DNA of 64,000 nucleotides from Entoloma clypeatum (Eukaryota > Basidiomycota > Agaricomycetes > Agaricales > Entolomataceae): NCBI GenBank assembly GCA_963565915.1, contig OY751486.1:310001-374000 (forward strand), given 5' to 3'. The translations under genes were made by a program, and so were the position numbers. Of the stretch, positions 52,801-61,279 are shown in pieces. The notes under the pieces were generated by a model. The model saw only the letters and a program-made list of their open reading frames with translations. It did no database searches and had not been told where the DNA came from. Within the stretch, counting starts at the first letter, position 1, and each line of letters opens with the position of its first letter.

Positions 52801-54531
52801 TAGGCGTGTGTCCATGTCCGGAATGTAGAATACAGGTCGGAGAAGGTGGGTTTTTATTTCCCCATTTAGGGTATGCCGTACTGGAACGGCCCCAACTCCG
52901 AGAATTTCCAGTTTCTTTCCCTTTTCAGCTGTTTGGACAAATCGCTTAGCCTTGAGAGGCCTGTAGTACGCGAAGTCTTTAAACTCATGGGTAAAGTGTA
53001 ATGATGCGCCGGAATCTAAGATCCACTGAGCACGTTCTCTCTCTTTGCAGTGTGTGCAGGACGCGAAATGTTTGATATATTTTTTGTACAGATCATCACT
53101 AAAGACATCTATACTATCTGCATCGGTACTAGCTAATATGTATTCAAACGTCTGTGCGTGATTATAAGCGTTTCCCATTTGGTCAAGTTTGAGAGAAGAA
53201 TGTGACGAACCGTCAAGTTCGATCAGCCCATCTTCGAATTGTTCCGGCCCCATCCGCTCGCTTTGATGGTCTATGTCCATCATCCTGAGGGAGTCATCCA
53301 AAGGCGGAGTGACTCGACGCTGCTTGGATGGTCTTTCTTCTTCTTCTGGGATAATCGTATCCAGAATCCGAAGATTTGACCCTGAGGGACGAGCACCAAT
53401 GCTCCGCGCGAGTTTCCTGACATGATCATTTTTTTTCCACGCAGACGGCTTGCCCGAAGGAAGCCCGGTGTACTGGGATGGCGGCGGGTTCATTCGCTGA
53501 AGGAGCGACTGCATTCTTTGAGAGTCTGGCTGGGCGGTACTCATCGTTTTTCCGCGCCCAGTGACTGTAGTGAAGGATGGTGGCGGAAGAGGAGGGAAGT
53601 GGATGGCGGGAGCAACAAACTCAACCGTTTCTTCCACATGGTCGGACGTGTTGTCCGCAGTGTTAGCGCTTTTCTTTTGATTGCGCCAGCGTCCCTTTCC
53701 CTTCTTCTTTTCAGAAGCGGTACTCAGGTCGGTCGAGTTAGGCTGCTCGTCAGCATTGTTCTGCGAGGTACTCGGCTTTTGCTGCTTTTCCCATTTGGGG
53801 TCCTGTCCCTTGCGCTTTGTCCCGGAAATTTTCTTGGCCTGCTCATTGGACGCATGAGTAGACCCGATTGAGTACTTGCGCCGGTATTCAGAGATGATGC
53901 TTTCGGCGACGGCTTTGTAGGTGAAATCATCGGCGTCGTAGACCTGGAAAAGGGCAGTGGAAAGTGACGACCAGGCATCGGGAATCACGTTGGCCAGGAT
54001 CATTGCCTGCATCAGATCGGGAACGACGAAGTTCGAATCGGCGAGCCGGGCGAAAAGGGATCCCAGGCGTTCGATCTCGGGCACGGGGTCGCGTCCAGAC
54101 AGTTTGTATGTGGCGGCGGCCTTAAAGTCGCCAAAGATGATGGCCGGGGATACCTTGGAATAGGCATCCTTCAACGCTGCCCATGCTTCAAGGGCCGAGG
54201 TGCTGTCCTTGATGTGGCGCCTGATCAGCTCGGAGACCTTCAGGTGTATCGCCCCGAGAGCTACATCGTCGTCCCTGATCCAGGCTTTCTCTTCTTTGCG
54301 GAAGCCAGGCTGGTCGACCGTGGCAACCAGCACAGGGGGAGCAGCAGCAGTGGCTCCAGGGGTGGAGACCGTGGTGGTGAAATCGGCGATGACAGGGCGG
54401 ACGATGTCGCCAGAAACAATGCGCCAAACTCCTTGATGGAGGAGGTAGGACTTCATCCTTTCGGCCCAGCTCTGGTAGTCGATGCCGTCAAAGGTGGTGA
54501 TGGTGTCCATGGCGGAGCGAGAGGTAGACAT
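49805..54531 (-). pseudogene. gag-pol: Copia-C Gag-Pol with a 1-bp deletion in RT
   Basis: The ATG is at 54531-54529. The first frame runs to 50782 and contains Gag, protease DSGAS, integrase and the first half of RT. At about 50790 a run of four G in Copia-A (ACGGGGAA) is three here, which breaks the frame just before IVIAVIYVDDSAF. The remaining RT and RNase H are intact in the next frame down to the stop at 49805. With identical LTRs the break must be recent, or the element moved with help from others. Confidence 0.93.
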
Positions 54532-54543
54532 TTGGGAATGAAT

Positions 54544-54983
54544 CTAAAAAGGGTTCTCAATCAGTGATGTGTTATGAATATGATTCGAGAAAACAATTGA
54601 ATGATTCCTTATGACATATTCCCTTCAGGAATAGCGGTCATGGGAAAACCCTTTATATGTCAGAAACGTATAAGGTGCGATCAACGTTTCCACATGGAGT
54701 GTACTATGTCAATCCCCTTAGGGACGCCTCATGACAGGTACTTGTCGTAACGACGTTCCCAGGTTCATATGTGAAGAAGTAAGACTCAGAACCTAGATCT
54801 TTCGATCGGTTCTTTGCCAACCAGGGTAGAGTGGGCAGGTACTCGCTGTTGCCAGCGTTTCCCAAGTCCCTCTGCTATCCGGGGCCCATAACCTGTTGAA
54901 GTTCCACCTGGGCGCTAGCCACAGGTGTACTGAGCAACATAGCTACAGTGGAAGTACTCTACGATACCGCTATGGTCACTTAC
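54544..54983 (-). other. Predicted leader intron of Copia-C
   Basis: The donor GTAAGT (complement at 54978-54983) and acceptor TTTTTAG (complement at 54544) are placed as in Copia-A; 440 nt, including the primer site. Confidence 0.5.
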
Positions 54984-55202
54984 ATGGTTTGGAGGGGTAA
55001 GGCTGGTGAGAGCGGTTGAGGCTGGTAAGAGCGATGGAGCTGGTTAAGAGTCAAGAGACAACTTATTGGTATTGACAGTTTCCTGGTCTTATATACCGTA
55101 CTACTGTTTGTACCAACCAAACAAGTATGTAATGAAGATATGTAAAGGTCACGTGATGTAATCTAATCTAATCTAATCTACGTGATGGGAAAAGTTTCAA
55201 CA
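54894..55202 (-). repeat. Copia-C 5' LTR
   Basis: 309 bp with TATATAAG and the GATTA tandem tract, adjoining the half-tRNA primer site on the minus strand. Confidence 0.93.
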
Positions 55203-55207
55203 ACCAC

Positions 55208-58200
55208 TTGTTTGATTTCGAAGACGTATTCTCAAAGACCTCTTTCGACACCTTACCAGAAGAGCGGACGTGGGACCACGCCATCGAACTTGTTCCGGAC
55301 GCCTCTCCGGCGGGTTGTAAGGTATATCCGCTCGCCCCGAACGAACAGAAAGAACTCGACGCGTTTTTGGAGGAAAACCTTGCAACTGGTCGTATCCGCC
55401 CTTCCAAGTCTCCGATGGCATCTCCGGTGTTCTATATCAAGAAAAAGGATGGCTCCCTTCGTCTTGTACAAGACTACCGGTCACTCAATTCCAAAACTAT
55501 CAAAAACAAGTATCCGCTTCCGCTCATATCCGAACTGATCAATAAACTTCAACGCGCTCAATACTTCACCAAACTCGACATCCGCTGGGGTTACAACAAT
55601 GTACGGATAAAACCCGGAGACGAGTGGAAGGCCGCTTTTCGGACCAATCGCGGACTCTATGAACCATTGGTGATGTTCTTCGGCCTCACTAATAGTCCAT
55701 CCACATTCCAGACTATGATGAACGAGATCTTTCAGGACCTTATCACTGAAGGTGTAGTTTGTGTTTACCTTGACGATATACTCATCTTCACGGAGACCCT
55801 TGCGGAACATCGGAGGGTCACACGGATTGTACTGGAACGACTTCGCGAACACAAACTCTATCTAAAACCAGAGAAATGCGAGTTTGAGCAAACGCGCATT
55901 GAATACTTAGGCCTTATTATTGAACAAGGACGCGTAGAGATGGATCCGGTGAAGGTAGCGGGGGTCGCGGAGTGGCCTGCTCCGACAAACGTCCGAGAAG
56001 TACAGTCCTTTCTGGGATTCACTAACTTCTATCGTGGTTTTATTGAAGGGTTTTCGGACATCGCACGCCCTCTTTTCGAGCTCACGAAGAAGGGGCACCT
56101 CTGGTCTTGGAAGGAAGGAGAAGTGTCCGCATTTGCGGAGTTGAAGCGGAGGATTACATCCGCTCCGATCCTGGTCTTAGCTGATCATCGAAAGGAGTGG
56201 CGGGTAGAAGCGGATAGCTCGGACTTTGCAACCGGAGCAGTACTGTCCCAACCAACAGAGGACGGTAAGTGGCACCCTGTCGCATTCTATTCCAAAAGCC
56301 TCAGTCCGGTGGAACGCAACTACGAGATCTATGACAAGGAGATGTTGGCAGTGGTCCGCGCATTAGAGGAGTGGAGGCACTTCCTTGAAGGAGCGGAGAA
56401 GACAGTGGAGATTTGGATGGACCACAAAAATCTTGAGTACTTCATGACAGCTCAAAAACTAAATCGATGACAAGCTAGATGGTCCTTATACCTCGCTCAT
56501 TTCGATTTCAAAATGCACCATCGACCTGGAAAGTCAATGGGCAAGTCCGACGCTTTGTCCTGACGAGTGGACCACGGAGACGGATCGCGGGACAACAAAA
56601 ACATCATCCTTCTTCGACCAGAACTGTTTGCAGTGCGAGCAAGCGAGCAATGCGTGGGGTAACTGTTCAAGGGGAAGAACACGACGTCCTCCGCAAGGTC
56701 CGACAGGGAATCCGAGAGGGGCTACTGGAGGATAGTGTGGCGAAGGTTGTCAAATCCCTTCTGACCATCGGAGCGGGGTCCGTCCAAAGTGCGGAGTGGA
56801 GGCAAGCGGAAGGTTTGCTCTAGTTCAGGGATCGTATCTATGTTCCTAACAATCCCCAACTGCGTCATCAGATCCTCACACAACACCACGACACACCGGT
56901 GGCCGGACATCCTGGACGGTGGAAAACCTTGGAACTGGTGTCGCGCAATTACTGGTGGCCACACATGTCTCGTTTAATAGGTCAATATTGCAAGACATGC
57001 GACCCATGCCTCCGCACCAAGGTCCGATGCACTCCGCCCTCCGGAGACCTCAATCCACTACCGGCCCCCACGGAGCGATGGCAAGTAACCAGTGTTGACT
57101 TCATTACTGAACTACCAGAAGCCCATGGCTACGACACTATCATGGCGGTAGTGGACTCAGTAGGGAAGCGGGGACACTTCATCCCGACACACTCCGACAT
57201 CTCCGCACTCGGAACTGCACGCTCCTATGTTCAAAACGTCTGGAAACTCCACGGACTACCGGAGGCCATTGTCTCTGACCGCAGACCACAGTTTGTTGCC
57301 AAGTTCATGCGTGAACTATACAGGCTGCTTGGCATTAAGGTTGCTGCCTCAACAGCCTACCATCCGCAGTCGGACGGACAGACAGAGCGGGTCAATCAAG
57401 GATTGGAACAATACCTTCGCCTATTTGTCAATGAACGTCAAGACGATTGGGATGAATGGCTTCCAATGGCTGAATTTGCATACAACAACCATGTTCATGC
57501 ATCGACACGTCAAACTCTGTTCTACATTGAAACCGGCCACCATCCGCACATGGGATTCGAACCTCGCGAGAAGCGGACAGAAATCGAGGCGGTAGCGGAT
57601 TTCAGCGAGCAGATGAAGTCCGCTCTGGAGGAGGCTCGCGCAGCACTGACAAAGGCAAAAGACGACATGGCGCGATACTACAACCAGCATCGGAGCACCA
57701 CTCCGACATTCCGCCCGGGGGACAAGGTCTTTTTAGACTCATCGGACCTCAAAACCACCCAACCCACAAAAGAACTTGCACATCGGTATGTAGGCCCTTT
57801 CCCAGTGGTCCGACCTGTCGGAACACATGCCTACGAACTTCGCCTTCCCCCTTCCATGTCCCGCATTCACCCAGTATTCCATGTCGTCAAACTTTCACTA
57901 GTTCCCGACGACCCTTTCCGACGCCAAGTCCGCTCTCCTCCGTCTCCGACGGTAGTCGGAGAAGAATTGGAGTACGATGTTGAAAACCTCTTGGACAGCC
58001 AACTGCATCGAGGCAAGCTTCAATTCTTGGTCAAATGGAAGGGATATGGCTACGAAGAGAATTCCTGGGAAGCAGAAGACAATGTCCACGCTCCGCGCCT
58101 AGTCCGCGACTTCTACCGACGTCATCTGGGAGCTCCGCGTCGGATCTCCGCTGCGATATTTGACTCGTTTTGCCTGACACGTCGAGACGCCGTGCCTTGA
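55208..58200 (+). pseudogene. pol: Gypsy-C pol, 3' part (RT to chromodomain)
   Basis: RT has YLDDILIF (about 55766), followed by RNase H EADSSDFATGAVL. The frame stops at TGA 56468-56470 where the family reads CGA (LNRRQARW), and again at a TGA after DALS (about 56561). A frame break lies near 56650 and a TAG near 56821. From there integrase is open to the end: zinc region HDTPVAGHPG to CDPC, the DDE core with SDRRPQF instead of SDRGPQF, and a chromodomain (FLVKWKGYGYEENSWEAED). All the stops can be explained by C-to-T or G-to-A transitions. Confidence 0.9.
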
Positions 58201-58211
58201 AGGGGGGGTGA

Positions 58212-58656
58212 TGTAAGGGCAACCACTTTTCACTTTTCCTTTCCTTTCTATTCCACCATCTCCGACGTCCTCCGACGTCCTCCGACGTACTCCGACGCCC
58301 TCCGATCGTATCCGCTGCCTCCGACATCTTATCCACCTCTCCACATCCGACGACTCTGCGCCCCTCCGCTCCTCTGCACGTCGGATCGCAGGTACTATCA
58401 TTCATCTTGTTTCCATTCATCCCCCATCCCTACTCCTGACCATTACTCATCATTCATATGTCTCATTTTATCTCTTATTTCATATCTCATTTTACTATTT
58501 ATCTAACTAGCTTGCAAGGGAATCCTTAGAACTTTCTCTTCGGATCCCCCCTTGCAAGGTATGTGTTGTATTAGTTATCAGACTGCTCAATCTAAACTTC
58601 GGATCCCCCTTGCAAGTATCTGAGTTCGAGTCTTGGATCGTAAGGTTGCCCTTACA
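58212..58656 (+). repeat. Gypsy-C right LTR
   Basis: 445 bp with one copy of the 108-bp segment and many base differences from the left LTR, for example an additional GACGTCCTCC unit. It is preceded by the purine tract GAAGGGGGGGTGA. Confidence 0.9.
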
Positions 58657-58833
58657 ATCTCCCTCAATGCTTCAAGGACCTCTGTGAAGCCCTCGGGAAG
58701 CTCAATGGTGCTTTCAAGAGAAAAAATGTGAATCTATTTTGACCGTAACACATAACAGCAACCCAGTGAGCCTATTCCCCACAAGTTCACAGTGTAACAC
58801 GTAACATAGTGTGAACCTATGGTCGTAATAGTA
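58657..58833. mobile_element. Right end of a TIR element related to the one at 780-13445
   Basis: The end reads, on the minus strand, CTGTACTATTACGACCATAG, matching the other element's terminus at 14 of the first 16 or so bases, and abuts TA (58834-58835). Inside are repeated GTGTTAC/GTAACAC and GTGAAC words. The left end is not in the neighbourhood; Gypsy-C occupies its place. Confidence 0.5.
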
Positions 58834-58835
58834 CA

Positions 58836-59480
58836 GTATTCCATAGTTTGTAGAAATGCTCCTCATTTGCATTGTGCGCTGTTGTATTATACTACATGTG
58901 ATGTTTTTCTGATTTCATGCAAACTGTTATTTATTTTATCTTGTGCTTCCAAGAAAGATAGGCATGATTTTATCACTATGCTCCACACCAATAATATGGA
59001 CTCAATTCAATGAATTTCTGTGCAGAACCTATGAATTGCTTCTCCAGGTAACTCCAACAGTCTGGTATGCATATTCCTACTCAGAAAGCCTTTAAACAAT
59101 CTACTGATTCACTTATATTATATATTGTTCATTACAAGTTGGTCTAGTATGTGACAATATGTCCCACACTGCTCCCGTGCCTGCTTGATGCAGATGTGCA
59201 GATGTGCATGTGCGGGAATGTGGGAACGGACATTGAGCAATGCACCGAACAATGTGTGGGAATCAAGTGATGTTGCGCTTGCCCAGCAGTCATTTGAGCT
59301 GGTGCTTACTCAGCTGGACCCTTTTGCTCAAATTTTGACTTTTGTCGGATATTTGTGCAATTCACATGACATCCACATGCAGTCGCGGATTTTTGGACGA
59401 CATTGACCTGCATAATGCCTACACAGCCTTTTTACTGAGGTTCATTGCTTGTTGATAAACAAGCTTCTTGGTGATCACCA
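58836..59480. other. Intergenic AT-rich sequence
   Basis: No ORF with protein-like features, no repeat found. It leads into the hairpin array. Confidence 0.4.
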
Positions 59481-59784
59481 CCACCTTTCGAGGCTCTTCC
59501 ATGAGCCTCGTCTCTCGTAGCTCGACGCCTACCTGCTTGATGACCGGGGCACGTTCAGTGCCGAGCGACGTTAGTTGCCCACAGCCATCAAGATTTGCGG
59601 GGAGTGCAATTTGACGAGGGACGAGGGCAATTTTGCCCTCGGTGATGGGTTCTGGCAGCTGTCGTGATGCGGCAGCTTTGGAGGGTGCATGCATGGGGCA
59701 TGCAAAGATGCATAGCATCTTCCTTGGTACCAGGGAATGGCACAATGCGTGCCGTTTTGTCATTTGTTAACCAATTTTTCATTT

Positions 59785-60330
59785 GAGGGACATTGTCCCT
59801 CCAGGATTTCTTTTTTCATTGTTGGTTGACTACTGGGAGTCGACCCTGTCTTGTTAAGCATCGGCGAGGAGAGCTTCAGCTTGTCTTCATCAACTGCTTC
59901 TTCATTCGCCAACGCCGCCCCATTATTGCCGGTGTTCGTCATCAATAGACGACTCCTGGTCGAGGGGCGATTGTTGTCCCTCCATTCTCGTCGGTCGGCC
60001 ACCTTCACGTCGACCCTGTTCCATTACGCATCGACAAGAGGAGCTTCGGCTCGTCCTCGTCAATGCCTTCGACATCCTGCCACGCCGTCCCAATGCCGGC
60101 GTTTGTCATCGTTCAGACGACTCCTGGTCGAGGGATGTACATTGTCCCTCCGTCTTTTCCTCGGTCAACTCCTTTGAGTCGACCTCGTCCGGCTACGCCT
60201 CGAGGAGGGCAAGCTTCGGCTCGACCTCCCGTCGACTTCAACCTCTGCCAACGCCATCCAAATGCTGGCGTTTCGTTGCAGTGACGCACGGTTGGCGTCT
60301 ATGACCAGTGCCGGGCACTGGTCGGTTGGG
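59785..60330 (+). repeat. Degenerate tandem repeat of about 170-180 bp, three copies
   Basis: Each unit has, in order, a GTCCCTCC hairpin, a GTCGACC block, GAGCTTCGGCTC, CCAACGCC or CCGTCCCAATGCCGG, and ACGACTCCTGGTCGAGG. GTCCCTC recurs near 59795, 59976 and 60143. Copies are diverged in sequence but keep paired stems. Confidence 0.6.
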
Positions 60331-61210
60331 GATGCACAATTTGCGCGTCTCCACGTCCGAGAAGGTACATGGTACCTTCCTCCTGTAGTGGGGACGACGC
60401 CATGGGCGTTGTTTGTCATCATTGACGATATTTTGTTTGAGGGACGACTGTCGTCCCTCTAGGTTCCTCGTTTCCTATCGGTCGACTCATTTGAGTCAAC
60501 CTCGAGTCCTTGCATGTCAACGAGAATGAGCTTCGGCTCGTACTAGTGTTGACTGCTCTGATATCCCCTAACACCATCCAACTGCCGGGTCGACTGGGTT
60601 TACGAAGGTACATGGTACCTTCTATGTCAAATGGGGACGGCGCATGAGGCGTCATCTGTCATTAATTAATGACTCTCATTTGGGGGCGCTGGTCGTCCCC
60701 CTAGGTCGTATCATCTTTCCAAACTGACTCATGAGTCAGTTTCTCTACGACCCAGTGCAGGGAACATCTTTGTTGTTCGTGATGCATGTAGGGGAAGTTG
60801 GGGCAATGGTTACCCCATTTCCTCCCCTTCTTGCTTCATGAAGCAAATCTTGAGGGTCCCGAAATTGGCCCTCTTTTTGCCAGTCGGGGACATTCATTTT
60901 CCCCTGTCGTGTTTCGCGACTTTTTGTTTTCCAAACGACATGTTGTTGCTTTGGTTACTGGGCAATATTACATCTCCAGTTTTGTTGGGAAGATCTTTTG
61001 AGCTCCCCAGGTCCGTTTTCTGGACTCCAATGTTCTTTTCTCATGTACTGGCTTCATGTCAGTACTCATCTCCGTTTCAGGCTCAGATGAGCCTAAAGCT
61101 TTCGGAGGTTCTATTGAACCTTCTTGACCTCTCTGTGGCATTTTCACGCCATTCGGTAATTGTTACCGAACTTTTTCGTGAACAACTGGTGTCGTCCTAT
61201 ATCTCTATTT

Positions 61211-61279
61211 AACCAAATCAATTTGGTTAACAATTCTATCATAACCAAATCAATTTGGTTAACAATTCTATCATAACCA
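61211..61279 (+). repeat. 32-bp direct repeat containing a palindrome
   Basis: AACCAAATCAATTTGGTT plus AACAATTCTATCAT occurs twice in full (61211-61242 and 61243-61274), and a third copy starts with ATAACCAA. Each unit contains a perfect 8-bp hairpin with a 2-nt loop. Confidence 0.85.

Larger units (their letters stand above)
49419..55202 (-). mobile_element. Copia-C: Ty1/copia retrotransposon on the minus strand
   Basis: 309-bp LTRs (54894-55202 and 49419-49727) look identical. The target duplication is ACCAC (49414-49418 and 55203-55207). The primer site complement is at 54879-54893 and the purine tract lies next to 49727. Its polyprotein has one frame break. Identical LTRs make it the youngest copia here, inserted into the pol of Gypsy-C. 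Confidence 0.95.
46641..58656 (+). mobile_element. Gypsy-C: decayed chromovirus carrying Copia-C, flanks do not match
   Basis: LTRs of 542 bp (46641-47182) and 445 bp (58212-58656) share TGTAAGGGC/GCCCTTACA ends, but they differ at many positions and by a 108-bp duplication. The flanking bases are GTTCT left and ATCTC right, so no target duplication exists. Left of it is Gypsy-D; right of it is unrelated sequence. Gag is open, while pol has several stops. The whole may be a recombinant of two insertions. Confidence 0.88.
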
